A stretch of DNA of 64,000 bases from Verrucomicrobiia bacterium. Lineage in GTDB: Bacteria > Patescibacteriota > Saccharimonadia > Saccharimonadales > Saccharimonadaceae. The notes under the pieces were generated by a model. It saw only the letters and a program-made list of their open reading frames with translations. It did not search any database and had not been told where the DNA came from. The stretch covers positions 372,001 through 436,000 of the forward strand of contig DASPIB010000001.1 in NCBI GenBank assembly GCA_035629335.1. The letters run 5' to 3'. Shown one piece after another: positions 8,051 through 15,685 of this stretch. The number at the start of each line of letters is the position of its first letter. Position 1 is the stretch's first letter. Position numbers and translations under genes: made by a program.

Positions 8051-8126
8051 TGGGGCGTGGCCAAGTTGGTAAGGCGCATGTTTCTGGCACATGAGATCGT
8101 AGGTTCGAGTCCTACCGCCCCAGCCA
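8051..8126 (+). tRNA. tRNA-Gln (anticodon CTG)
   Basis: TGGGGCG pairs with CGCCCCA to form the acceptor stem. The anticodon stem CATGT/ACATG encloses the loop TTCTGGC, giving anticodon CTG at loop positions 3-5, which reads CAG. The T arm has GGTTCGAGTCC. The CCA end is encoded (8124-8126). The U1-A72 pair and overall form fit tRNA-Gln. In a genome with GatCAB this tRNA is probably charged with Glu and then amidated. Confidence 0.9.
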
Positions 8127-8159
8127 TGAAAAGGATTGACGAAAGTCAATCTTTTTCAT
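8126..8159 (+). terminator. Terminator of tRNA-Gln
   Basis: A near-perfect 15-base-pair stem starting with ATGAAAAGG is closed by the stable GNRA tetraloop GAAA at 8141-8144. The descending arm contains CTTTTTC. Confidence 0.85.
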
Positions 8160-8333
8160 TGTCAGTAATGTTTTTAAACTAGCTCATATAAGGTCCTTCT
8201 ACAGACGACCGCTCCACACCACTACATAGTGAGTGGGTGATAGGCTGGCTTCCGATGAGTTAGCGCATTGTCTCACAAGTCTATTCTCAGCCTGCAACTA
8301 GTAATTGTGCTACTAATTCGATAGTATAGTTTT

Positions 8334-8999
8334 GTGACTACATCACTTTATGAACGTGTCTGGAAGGCTCACGAAGATGGATCTTCTGAAAAAAAGACAG
8401 CGGCCCTGGAGGAGGTAGATGCCACAATTGCAGACCCTGTGAAGCGAATGGTTTTGCATGCGATGGTTATTCATGAACAGCCGAAGCCTCTTTCGCATCG
8501 AGCTGGCGTTACGAGTGTAAAAGAATACGTAGAAAAGAATAGTAAACTTGTACGCACTAATCTCGCACAGATGAATGTTGTAGTTGCATTTCCTGATTTT
8601 CTTGATGGGACAGACCGGGGCGAGCTCGACGTACTCAGGCCACGGAAAATAACTATAGCATCGCCTAACTACTTTAAAGCAGAAGGTAACCACACCACCA
8701 ACAGTCGGCATGCGCTCGTAAAGGGTTACCGGTTGCGGACGCACAGGGTAATAAGGGGTACTACCGACCCAGATGTTGCTAGTAGAATTGCCCGCCCTGA
8801 GATCGAGCCGATACCAAATGTCATGCTTGTGATAGGATATGAAGCGGTTAAAGCGTATGCACGTGCGGTTCAGGAGTGGGCAAACCGCTATCCTAATCAT
8901 GCAGCTTCCGCGCAAAAACGAGACACCCTGCTCGCAGCACTGGGTCATGAGCTAGACGCCCTCCGGGAACTGCCTCTTCCTCAAGTTTCACTGGGGTAA
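8334..8999 (+). CDS. Unknown protein, 221 residues
   Basis: I do not recognise this gene. It starts with GTG at 8334 and has no ribosome site; a TATAGT box ends 3 bases before the GTG, so the start is uncertain. The protein is soluble, with no membrane segment or signal peptide. It has a helical N-terminal third, a basic middle part (VLRPRKITIASPNYF) and a helical C-terminus from residue 160 (YEAVKAYARAVQEWANRY). The frame is open for 221 codons in a gene-dense genome, so it is probably real. A strong hairpin follows 26 bases after the stop. Confidence 0.6.
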   Translation: MTTSLYERVWKAHEDGSSEKKTAALEEVDATIADPVKRMVLHAMVIHEQPKPLSHRAGVTSVKEYVEKNSKLVRTNLAQMNVVVAFPDFLDGTDRGELDVLRPRKITIASPNYFKAEGNHTTNSRHALVKGYRLRTHRVIRGTTDPDVASRIARPEIEPIPNVMLVIGYEAVKAYARAVQEWANRYPNHAASAQKRDTLLAALGHELDALRELPLPQVSLG

Positions 9000-9025
9000 C
9001 ACCGTCTCGTTTGTTCAAAAAGTCA

Positions 9026-9056
9026 CCCCAAGGCTGAACCCCATTCAGCCTTGGGG
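9026..9056. terminator. Strong hairpin between the unknown gene and the CPBP gene
   Basis: A perfect 13-base stem, CCCCAAGGCTGAA at 9026-9038 with TTCAGCCTTGGGG at 9044-9056. Plus-strand T's are few; on the minus strand a TTTTT lies close by, so it could stop transcription both ways. Confidence 0.65.
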
Positions 9057-9132
9057 TCTAAATTTGCTAGGTATCAGAGACTTAATCTCAGTTATATTCC
9101 AGCAGTCTCTTGTGAAATAGCCCTTCCTATAT

Positions 9133-9138
9133 CATACT
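9133..9138 (+). promoter_or_regulatory. -10 box for a leaderless CPBP gene
   Basis: CATACT ends 8 bases before the ATG at 9147, with no ribosome site between. Confidence 0.4.
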
Positions 9139-9146
9139 TAAGCGTA

Positions 9147-9893
9147 ATGGTTGAATTTGCAGATTATTTACTTCGTATTGTGCCTGGCTTACTTATCTTT
9201 GGTGTGGTGTATGCATTGCTTGCGGATAAAAAAACTATCGCAATAAAGATCCTGCTTCTTATATTTGGCTTTATACTTTTACGTGACGCTATGACTCCAC
9301 TCGGCTTCTGGGAATTCGGGCTTGCAAATGGGTTGATACCCTGGATTAGATTTACGGATGACATGGCAATCCTATCCTTAATGGGCGCGCTGCTACTAGG
9401 AATTGTGCTCGGCCTTGTGTGTATGAATCGCAGTATGAAGCAATATCTGTGCTGGGGGCCGTTGAATGGTCGCACAATTCTATGGGGTGTTGTTGGTGCG
9501 GCCGCCATTACGTTCCCATATATAGCAGTAGTATCGCTTCTATCTATTCCTCTGAGTGAGCGAGGTGGCGAGGTGGCGTATGCCGTGTTGCCTGTGTTAT
9601 TTGTCATGATTGTTGTCGGTAATCTGCTTGAGGAAATACTATTTAGGGGCTATTTACAGGGCTATTTTGAACAGATATACACACCGGTGCGAGCTGCGGT
9701 ACTCTCGGCATTTATATTTGCCCTCGGCCATACATTTTTAGCGACCACCGTGACCGACATTGGCCCAGTCGTCCTTTTATTTACCTTGTATGAAGGAGCA
9801 GTATGCGCATTTCTACGCTTAAAACACGGCATCTGGCCAGCGGCTATTGCGCATGGAGTTGCTATCTTTGTATTAACGTGTGGGTTAGTGTAG
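9147..9893 (+). CDS. CPBP-family intramembrane metalloprotease
   Basis: A 248-residue protein with about seven or eight membrane helices and the CPBP (CAAX protease and bacteriocin-processing, Abi/Rce1) motifs. These are EE-x3-R at residues 162-167 (LEEILFRGYLQG), FALGHTF with His195, and a last motif with His236. These residues form the metal site within the membrane in this family. Members process prenylated proteins or peptides, or act in bacteriocin immunity; no precursor gene is seen beside it. The start at 9147 places the N-terminus just before the first helix and fits the -10 box 8 bases upstream. Confidence 0.85.
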   Translation: MVEFADYLLRIVPGLLIFGVVYALLADKKTIAIKILLLIFGFILLRDAMTPLGFWEFGLANGLIPWIRFTDDMAILSLMGALLLGIVLGLVCMNRSMKQYLCWGPLNGRTILWGVVGAAAITFPYIAVVSLLSIPLSERGGEVAYAVLPVLFVMIVVGNLLEEILFRGYLQGYFEQIYTPVRAAVLSAFIFALGHTFLATTVTDIGPVVLLFTLYEGAVCAFLRLKHGIWPAAIAHGVAIFVLTCGLV

Positions 9894-10053
9894 TAGCTCG
9901 ACATATGATCGATGCTACACACGGAGATTATCATCTGAAACATGTTATTTGCCTTACAACTGACAGGATCCTTTAAAGGGAAACAGGTGCGGCTTTTAGC
10001 TAGTTCGGTGGGGTTTGGTTCGAGCTGACTGCCTAACCACGCATCATTTTGCG

Positions 10054-10482
10054 CTAATCGGTGAGATCAAGGAGCTGCACTCGCAATTTCTCGTCCATTT
10101 TACGGTGCAACTGCTTGTTAAGTGGCTGTATGAAAATTTCTGCCGTCACAGATATCGTAAAATCGCCCAAATGACCACCAATTGTTCGATAGCTTTTGTC
10201 GCCGAATACTCCGTGGACATGAAACATCGGCTGGCCTTGCTCGTTTAGAGAAATGCTGCCGGTGATTGAAAGCATTTCTAAAGGCTGAACAAATTCTTTC
10301 CACCGATAGTCCTTGGTGTCAAATTCAAAGAAGCCTATGGTCACCGCATCGAGACCGCCAAAGCCACTTATCCATGCGCTATGACAGCCTGTTTCTTTTA
10401 CAAATTGAGCAAACACTTGAGTCCATTGCTCGCCCCTCTCCATGCGTAAAATGTAACGATCGTTATCAAAAGTGTATGTCAT
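10054..10482 (-). CDS. PPC/DUF296-domain protein
   Basis: A 142-residue single-domain protein of the PPC (DUF296) family, recognised by MERGEQW near the N-terminus, the HSAWISGFGGLDAVTIGFF strand-turn and the histidine-rich FHVHGVFGD...GGHLGDF segment. Stand-alone bacterial members form trimers and bind a metal through these histidines; in plants the same domain is joined to AT-hooks. The cellular role in bacteria is not settled. A TAGAAT box ends 9 bases before the ATG without a ribosome site, another leaderless candidate. Confidence 0.85.
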   Translation of the reverse strand: MTYTFDNDRYILRMERGEQWTQVFAQFVKETGCHSAWISGFGGLDAVTIGFFEFDTKDYRWKEFVQPLEMLSITGSISLNEQGQPMFHVHGVFGDKSYRTIGGHLGDFTISVTAEIFIQPLNKQLHRKMDEKLRVQLLDLTD

Positions 10483-10491
10483 GATACGCTC

Positions 10492-10497
10492 ATTCTA
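10492..10497 (-). promoter_or_regulatory. -10 box for a leaderless PPC-domain gene
   Basis: Minus-strand TAGAAT, 9 bases from the ATG at 10482. Confidence 0.35.
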
Positions 10498-10569
10498 ATT
10501 GAATAATAGAGCACAAGCAACATGCAGCGATCAGATCGAGCTCATGGCGGGCGAATTTTGGTTACATGC

Positions 10570-10614
10570 AAAAGGGCGCCAGAGTGATTCGATAATCGCA
10601 TCATTTTGGCGCCC
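10570..10614 (-). terminator. Terminator of the small anchored protein gene
   Basis: On the minus strand GGGCGCC (10614-10608) pairs with GGCGCCC (10580-10574), with partial pairing inside the long loop, and then TTTT. It lies about 80 bases after the stop at 10693. Confidence 0.7.
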
Positions 10615-10692
10615 ATGCACTTTCAGGCTACGCTGGGCGGTACTTCCACCCCCAGGGCCACTGTATATCTACCACGCCGTCTGCGCGCTGTG

Positions 10693-11010
10693 TTATGTAG
10701 AAGTCGTACCACAGGGTGGCGTCGACCTTTTTCGTGCAATCAACCCCGCAGAGGGAACCGACCCGAGGTCGGGGCAGAACCAGTTCAGGCAGCTGAATTT
10801 GACCACCTGGTTATCATGGGTGATTTTCCAGATATAATCAGTTTTTCCGTCGCGATAAGTCAAGACGAACGCTTCACCTTGTGGCAGCCGGGCAATGTTG
10901 CCCCCAACAATGCTGACGCCGGGAGTGCTATTTGGAATAGCGGAGTTGATTAGTAGGAATAAGCCGACGAAAATCGCCACGACACCAATAATCAGGAGCC
11001 GGGTTCGCAT
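10693..11010 (-). CDS. Small membrane-anchored protein, unknown
   Basis: A 105-residue protein with one N-terminal hydrophobic helix (residues 4-24, LLIIGVVAIFVGLFLLINSA) after MRTR, which fits a signal anchor or uncleaved signal. About 80 residues would lie outside the membrane. These contain a short beta-rich stretch (EAFVLTYRDGKTDYIWKI) and two cysteines in LNWFCPD and PPCG. The start is fixed by AGGAGAC just upstream of the ATG at 11010. I do not recognise a family. Confidence 0.6.
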   Translation of the reverse strand: MRTRLLIIGVVAIFVGLFLLINSAIPNSTPGVSIVGGNIARLPQGEAFVLTYRDGKTDYIWKITHDNQVVKFSCLNWFCPDLGSVPSAGLIARKRSTPPCGTTST

Positions 11011-11231
11011 TTGTCTCCTAAACCTGCCGTTGAACCTTAAAGTACACCCTTGAAGCGAGAAGTGCAAGTTACATTATTATAACATATATAATTAAATATT
11101 AATACTCGCTGACGATAGGGGCACAGTGTGCTATAAAGCCTTATAAGTTGTGCGCGCAAGCTGAAGGAGCCGTAATAGTAAGGAAATAATTCAAAATAAC
11201 AGATGAAAACGTAAATAATACATCTTTACTA

Positions 11232-11260
11232 TTGCAATACTGTGCGCTACACACTATAAT
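11232..11260 (+). promoter_or_regulatory. Promoter with a palindromic -10, upstream of the ABC/PadR operon
   Basis: TTGCAA at 11232-11237, a 17-base spacer and TATAAT at 11255-11260. The -10 sits in the middle of ACAC-TATAAT-GTGT, an inverted repeat at 11251-11264 that a dimeric repressor such as the downstream PadR protein could bind. That link is inference. The rest of 11011-11302 is AT-rich and shows no gene. Confidence 0.65.
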
Positions 11261-11302
11261 GTGTTGCAGAACGTAGTTCAATAAATAATATAAGGATAAA
11301 GC

Positions 11303-12064
11303 ATGGAGCAAGATACTATTGTTGTTGCCGAAGGGTTAACAAAACGCTACGGCAATAAAACCACAGTCAAGGGTGTAAGCTTCGCCATTAAAAAAGGTGA
11401 AATATTTGGCATCCTTGGCCCAAATGGTGCCGGTAAAACAACCACCCTCGAAATGATTGAAACACTGCGCCACATCGATGAAGGCCAAGCGTTTATAGAT
11501 GGCATAGATGTTTCAAAACACCCAAACGAAATTAAAAAAATCATTGGGGTACAAACGCAGTCGACAGCATTTTATGAACGGCTGAATCTACGTGAGCAAC
11601 TGCAACTGCTCGCGAGCATCTATAACGTAACAATTGACATTGATAAGATTCTGGCCAGCGTTAATCTAACCGAAAAAGCAAAAGATTACCCTGAAAAGCT
11701 TTCGGGCGGCCAAAAGCAGCGTTTTAGCATCGCGGCGGCGTTAATTAATACCCCGAAAGTACTATTTCTCGATGAGCCAACAACCGGTCTTGACCCACAA
11801 GCGCGACAAAATTTGTGGGAGCTCATCCAGGACATTAAAGCTCGCGGTATCACCATTGTCATGACCACGCATTATATGGAAGAAGCACAGTTACTCTGCG
11901 ATCGCGTGGCCGTGATGGATAATGGCGAGATTATTGCTATGGATAGCCCGGCAGCGCTCATTAAGCAGCTTCTAGAAACTGGCTTTAAAAAACCAAAAGA
12001 GGTCCTTCAGGCCGATCTAGAAGATGTGTTCATCAACTTAACAGGAAAAGGGTTGAGAGACTAA
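11303..12064 (+). CDS. ABC transporter ATP-binding protein
   Basis: A 253-residue ATPase subunit with all motifs: Walker A GPNGAGKTT at about 39-47, signature LSGGQKQR, Walker B VLFLDEPTTGLDP and the switch histidine in TTHYMEEA. The family is the DrrA/CcmA type that drives ABC-2 export of drugs, lipids or polysaccharides. AAGGAT precedes the ATG. The permease starts one base after its stop, so the two form one transporter. A PadR regulator and a HAAS protein follow. Confidence 0.93.
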   Translation: MEQDTIVVAEGLTKRYGNKTTVKGVSFAIKKGEIFGILGPNGAGKTTTLEMIETLRHIDEGQAFIDGIDVSKHPNEIKKIIGVQTQSTAFYERLNLREQLQLLASIYNVTIDIDKILASVNLTEKAKDYPEKLSGGQKQRFSIAAALINTPKVLFLDEPTTGLDPQARQNLWELIQDIKARGITIVMTTHYMEEAQLLCDRVAVMDNGEIIAMDSPAALIKQLLETGFKKPKEVLQADLEDVFINLTGKGLRD

Positions 12065-12065
12065 T

Positions 12066-13157
12066 ATGAATACTACTCTACAAATGGCGGTCTCGCAGTT
12101 TAAGCGCGTGATACGAGACCCGATCACCTTGATTGTGCTGTTTTCTATCCCTGCGCTGCTGCTGCTTATCTTTGGAGCGTTTACGCGCAATACCGATAAT
12201 ATTTCTATGAAAGTTGCGCTAGTTAATAACTCTGAGCATCAGTTGGCTAAAAGCTTCGCTGATGGGGTAAAGAAAGTCACGGTATTTAAAGAAACCGACA
12301 AAAAGTATAGCCTTGATGAAGCCAAGCAACATATGCGGGATAACAAGCTCGATGCCATCATTGAGCTGCCTGCAAGCTTTGGTGCTATGCAAGATGGCAA
12401 GCCGGCGGGCAAGGCAAAAGTGTACCTAGATCAGGCCGACCGAACTAACGGCGATATCGTGATGAGCGTGATGGAGAAAATATCGAGCGAGGCCAATAAA
12501 AACCTTCTTGGAGCTTCTTTTCCGGTTTCCTTAGAAAAAGTCAGTATTGAAGGCAAGGAAGCCAAGATCTTCGATGGCCTGTTTGCAATGTTCACTGGTA
12601 TGGCGATTATGATGGTGGGTATATTTGGGGTGGCTTCAGCGATTCCAGCCGATAAAAAGATGGGCGTGTTGCGCCGCTTGCGGGTAACGCCCCTGAAGTC
12701 GCGACAGCTGATTCTTGGCACGATCCTGGCGTATGCAGTGGTCGGGGTGCTCGCTGTAGCCTTAATGACGATTCTGGCGCTAACGATTTTTGACCTTGAA
12801 ATGCGCGGAAACTGGCTTGAATTCGGTATCTTCACGTTAGTCTCGTTAGCCCTGATGCTCGGATTCGGATTGGCTATTGGCGGTTGGTCGAAGAATTCAA
12901 CCCAGGCAGATGTCTACGGCCAAATCGTCTTTATTACCTCGCTTGGCTTTAGTGGGTTATGGATTCCGCGTGCGCTGATGCCTGAGTGGCTGCAAGAACT
13001 TACGACTTACTTACCGCTGACGCCAATTGTTGACGGTATCCGTTCGATTGTGGTTGATGGCGCGCATTTGCTGGCCTTGGGCACTGAGCTGGCAATTATT
13101 ATCGCCTGGATGTTAATCGTGTTTGTTGTCGGTATTAAAACGTTCCGGTGGGAATAG
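12066..13157 (+). CDS. ABC-2 type permease
   Basis: A 363-residue membrane subunit: one N-terminal helix (about 20-40), a large external domain of about 130 residues, then five helices from about residue 170. The sequence GVLRRLRVTPLKSRQLILG, with an RxxVTP-like loop, is typical of ABC2_membrane_3 exporters such as YhfE/LinK types. It partners the preceding ATPase. The exported substrate is unknown; self-protection against a toxin is one possibility given the PadR-type control nearby. Confidence 0.9.
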   Translation: MNTTLQMAVSQFKRVIRDPITLIVLFSIPALLLLIFGAFTRNTDNISMKVALVNNSEHQLAKSFADGVKKVTVFKETDKKYSLDEAKQHMRDNKLDAIIELPASFGAMQDGKPAGKAKVYLDQADRTNGDIVMSVMEKISSEANKNLLGASFPVSLEKVSIEGKEAKIFDGLFAMFTGMAIMMVGIFGVASAIPADKKMGVLRRLRVTPLKSRQLILGTILAYAVVGVLAVALMTILALTIFDLEMRGNWLEFGIFTLVSLALMLGFGLAIGGWSKNSTQADVYGQIVFITSLGFSGLWIPRALMPEWLQELTTYLPLTPIVDGIRSIVVDGAHLLALGTELAIIIAWMLIVFVVGIKTFRWE

Positions 13158-13178
13158 TATCAAAACCTATAAATTTAA

Positions 13179-13213
13179 GGGTGTCTCTCGATGGTTGCCA
13201 TAGAGAGACACCC
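13179..13213. other. Perfect 11-bp inverted repeat just upstream of the PadR promoter
   Basis: GGGTGTCTCTC at 13179-13189 and GAGAGACACCC at 13203-13213, with an inner ATGG/CCAT pair. No T-run follows on either strand, so it is a poor terminator. It ends 4 bases before the -10 box of the padR gene, a place where a repressor or RNA structure could act. Confidence 0.55.
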
Positions 13214-13217
13214 GCCG

Positions 13218-13223
13218 TATTAT
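13218..13223 (+). promoter_or_regulatory. -10 box for a leaderless padR gene
   Basis: TATTAT ends 7 bases before the ATG at 13231; no ribosome site is present. Confidence 0.4.
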
Positions 13224-13230
13224 AGAAGCA

Positions 13231-13566
13231 ATGTCGCATGAATTTATAGATAGTCAAGTTTTGGAGCTGCGTCGTGGCACAATTGTTGTTGCGACGCTGA
13301 GTTTATTGCACTCGCGGCACTATGGCTACGGACTATTACAGGCCTTGAAAGAAGTTGGTGTGCCGGTTGATGCCGGCACGCTTTACCCTTTGTTGCGCCG
13401 GTTGGAAAAACAAGGTGTACTACAGAGCGTGTGGGAAATGGCAGACACGCGGCCGCGTAAATACTATTGGCTGAGCCAAGAAGGCGAAATTCTGTATGGA
13501 AAACTTGTAAACGAATGGTCAGCAATGACGGGTATTATGCAAAAACTTCTTAAGGAGAGGAAGTAA
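13231..13566 (+). CDS. PadR-family transcriptional regulator
   Basis: A 111-residue winged-helix protein. It has the PadR pattern HYGYGLLQALKEVG, AGTLYPLLRRLEKQGVLQSVWEM and RPRKYYWLSQEGE. PadR proteins are dimeric repressors, often of ABC exporters and often released by the exported compound. Only one base separates it from the HAAS-domain gene, and the ABC pair lies just upstream, so it probably controls this whole block. The inverted repeat upstream is a candidate operator. Confidence 0.92.
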   Translation: MSHEFIDSQVLELRRGTIVVATLSLLHSRHYGYGLLQALKEVGVPVDAGTLYPLLRRLEKQGVLQSVWEMADTRPRKYYWLSQEGEILYGKLVNEWSAMTGIMQKLLKERK

Positions 13567-13567
13567 T

Positions 13568-14539
13568 ATGGATGTAATAGAACGATATGTGTACGCGGTA
13601 ACCAGAAAGCTTCCCGAACGTCAGCGCAAAGACGTCGCGCGGGAATTGACATCAGACATAGAAGCTATGGTGGCCGATAAAGCTGGCCACGAGCCAACAG
13701 AGGCCATTGTAAAACAGGTGCTGCAAGAGCTGGGCGATCCTGAAAAGTTCGCAGCTCAGTACACGGATGCCAAACGTTATTTAATTGGCCCGCGCTATTT
13801 TGACGCCTACGTTACTTTGCTTAAAAATTTGTTATTAATTGTCCCAATTACCGTAGCAATAGCAGTCATCGTTTTAGAATTAGCAGAAACACGAAATATT
13901 GCCCAGCTCCTCGCCGAAGCGGCTTATGCTGCAATAAACGTTGCAATACATATTTTTCTGTGGGTAACAGTAATTATTGCTGCAGTTGAGCGGGTTGACG
14001 CCAAGCCATCCAAAGATCGGCAGCCAGCCATCAGCGCCGACTGGACGCCAGATCAACTTCCTATAATTCCAAAAGAGCGACAAATACCAAAAAGTGAAGC
14101 CATGGCCGGAGTAGTCTGGTCGATCCTGGCAATAATTGGAGTTTTATGGCAAATACCCTTTATCCATCAAGCAATCGCACCAAATGTTCCCCTGCTGCTT
14201 TCTGACAGTCTTTGGCCAGTTTGGTTGGTACTGCTACTTCTGCTATCGGTGTCATCATTAGCCGTTGAACTAGTCAAGCTAGCGGTCGGGGTCTGGAATA
14301 AGCTGACGGTTTGGTTGATTGCGGTGCTTAATAGCTTAACAATTATCCTTTTTGGCTTACTCATTGGTGTACGGCCGCTTATCAGCGATGAATTCATTGC
14401 TTCAGTTGCGAAAAATGGCGGAGACGTGGGTTTAGTTGAGCAAATTGCGACTAATGCTTTTATTATCTTTTGTCTGATGGTAATCGCCTTTAGCTTGTAT
14501 GAAATGATAAAGGCGCTTTGGGTATATAAAAAGCGGTAA
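13568..14539 (+). CDS. HAAS-domain membrane protein
   Basis: A 323-residue protein. The first 75 residues carry the HAAS pattern (IERYVYAVTRKLPERQRKDV, then LQELGDPEKFAAQYT), a cytosolic helical domain that is frequently encoded with PadR regulators. Roughly six membrane helices follow (from about residue 83 onward), with a Pro/Asp-rich cytosolic stretch near 140-170. HAAS proteins are thought to link membrane state to the PadR partner; the mechanism is unproven. AGGAGAGGAAG precedes the ATG. Confidence 0.85.
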   Translation: MDVIERYVYAVTRKLPERQRKDVARELTSDIEAMVADKAGHEPTEAIVKQVLQELGDPEKFAAQYTDAKRYLIGPRYFDAYVTLLKNLLLIVPITVAIAVIVLELAETRNIAQLLAEAAYAAINVAIHIFLWVTVIIAAVERVDAKPSKDRQPAISADWTPDQLPIIPKERQIPKSEAMAGVVWSILAIIGVLWQIPFIHQAIAPNVPLLLSDSLWPVWLVLLLLLSVSSLAVELVKLAVGVWNKLTVWLIAVLNSLTIILFGLLIGVRPLISDEFIASVAKNGGDVGLVEQIATNAFIIFCLMVIAFSLYEMIKALWVYKKR

Positions 14540-14622
14540 TTATGAAGTTGGAAGTTTAATTTAGAAAGTCCATAACCCGGAAGCTTATAAAAGTATTAGA
14601 ACGGACAATTGCAATAAATTTG

Positions 14623-14652
14623 AAGGTCAGGGATAAGAGCATTCCTGACCTT
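14623..14652. terminator. Hairpin in the 14.5-14.9 kb gap
   Basis: AAGGTCAGG pairs with CCTGACCTT over a 12-base loop. T content next to it is modest on both strands. It could end the HAAS operon or the possible minus-strand small ORF at 14662-14757. Confidence 0.45.
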
Positions 14653-14661
14653 GTTGCGTGT

Positions 14662-14757
14662 CTACCTACGCTGTGGGAAGAACTCCTCGAGCGATTTATC
14701 TGGCATAGGTGCATCGACTGCCCAATAGTCGACCGGCAAGGCGCTCATGAAAGCCAT
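14662..14757 (-). CDS. Possible 31-residue ORF or gene remnant
   Basis: A minus-strand frame reading MAFMSALPVDYWAVDAPMPD and then a SLEEFFPQRR tail. The frame stays open about 14 codons further upstream, but no start codon is there and no ribosome site precedes the ATG. The composition looks protein-like, and a hairpin follows 9 bases after the stop. It may be the end of a decayed gene. This is the only candidate in the 380-base gap 14540-14920; the rest holds a GCTGCC/GGCAGC hairpin at 14835-14850 and no other gene. Confidence 0.2.
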   Translation of the reverse strand: MAFMSALPVDYWAVDAPMPDKSLEEFFPQRR

Positions 14758-14920
14758 GGAAGAGATAAAAGCAGCTAGCTGAGGGTCGTTTCTGCTATGT
14801 TAATTAGGTGCCGTTATCAGTAGCGACAATTAGTGCTGCCAGGTGGCAGCTGTCACCCGCTTCGTCTGGTATTTCTTGTGCGGCGTGCTACTATGGAAGT
14901 GTCGTACGAGCTAAGGAGCT

Positions 14921-15607
14921 GTGGTGGAGATTTGGATTAAGGGCGCGCCGAATGGCAGCCTGACACTTAGTGATGTCAAGATTACGCCCGAAAGAGTGCG
15001 CGAGTTTCTTGAGGAGTGCGGTTTTCCCCTTGCGGATGGCGACTGGCTGAATGTCCTTCATGGTGATGCTTGGAAGGGCAAGATTTACCACTTGTATGTG
15101 AATGTGGGTGGCGAGAAGTGGTCCGTGCAGGGCATTATTCGGCGACCGACGGTGGATGTTGTGGTGACTGTCAGTGATGGCAAGCGCACCTACGTACTTT
15201 TCACCGAGCAGTACCGTGAGCTCTATCGCGCCAAGATTGTGGCTAATCCTGCCGGCGGTATTGATAGTCAAGAAACTGCAGAGGAAGCTGCACGCCGCGA
15301 GGCTGCGGAGGAAACCGGACTGCCGCCCGCTTCCTTGAAGCTGAAGGCGCTCGGCAAGCCAGTTGCAGCTTCACCGGGAACGATCAAGGAAGAGGCGCAT
15401 TTTTTCTTGGCCAAAGCTCAGCTTTCATCGACTGAGCTTGATGCTTATCTTGAGCGGTGGAAGAATACGCAGCAGGGTCTTGCCGAGGAAGGTGAACGAA
15501 TCACTATTATTCCGGTGCTGGCGGTGGAGCTGAAGCGCTTCGTTTCAGGCTTGGAGCCGCATGACGCCAAGATGGAGCTCGGCTTGTCGCGAGCTGGGTT
15601 GTGCTAG
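14921..15607 (+). CDS. NUDIX hydrolase, ADP-ribose-pyrophosphatase-like
   Basis: A 228-residue protein starting at GTG (AAGGAG just upstream). The NUDIX box GGIDSQETAEEAARREAAEETG is split over about residues 111-132 and has the REAAEETG core. The preceding strand with FTEQYRELYRAKIVANPAGG resembles the EQYR...PAG pattern of ADP-ribose pyrophosphatases, which hydrolyse ADP-ribose to AMP and ribose 5-phosphate. The N-terminal 60 residues are an extra domain. Lysine codons are almost all AAG. A second, unrelated NUDIX gene follows. Confidence 0.8.
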   Translation: MVEIWIKGAPNGSLTLSDVKITPERVREFLEECGFPLADGDWLNVLHGDAWKGKIYHLYVNVGGEKWSVQGIIRRPTVDVVVTVSDGKRTYVLFTEQYRELYRAKIVANPAGGIDSQETAEEAARREAAEETGLPPASLKLKALGKPVAASPGTIKEEAHFFLAKAQLSSTELDAYLERWKNTQQGLAEEGERITIIPVLAVELKRFVSGLEPHDAKMELGLSRAGLC

Positions 15608-15612
15608 TGAAA

Positions 15613-15645
15613 AGGTGGCGTCATTTTGGCGCTACCTGCTTTTTT
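15613..15645 (+). terminator. Terminator between the two NUDIX genes
   Basis: AGGTGGCG at 15613-15620 pairs with CGCTACCT at 15630-15637 (one G-T), followed by a run containing TTTTTT. Confidence 0.75.
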
Positions 15646-15685
15646 GCTATACTAAGGCGTTGTCTTCGATACAAAGAGAGGTGAG

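Noticed and set aside
7961-8149. Minus-strand frame reading GGRTRTYDL over the tRNA
   Set aside because: This is the well-known false protein produced by translating the antisense of a tRNA gene. The tRNA-Gln structure is complete.
8343-8948. 201-residue minus-strand frame opposite the gene at 8334-8999
   Set aside because: It has many Cys, Arg and aromatic residues in no pattern and no ribosome site. The plus-strand frame has normal composition and a downstream terminator.
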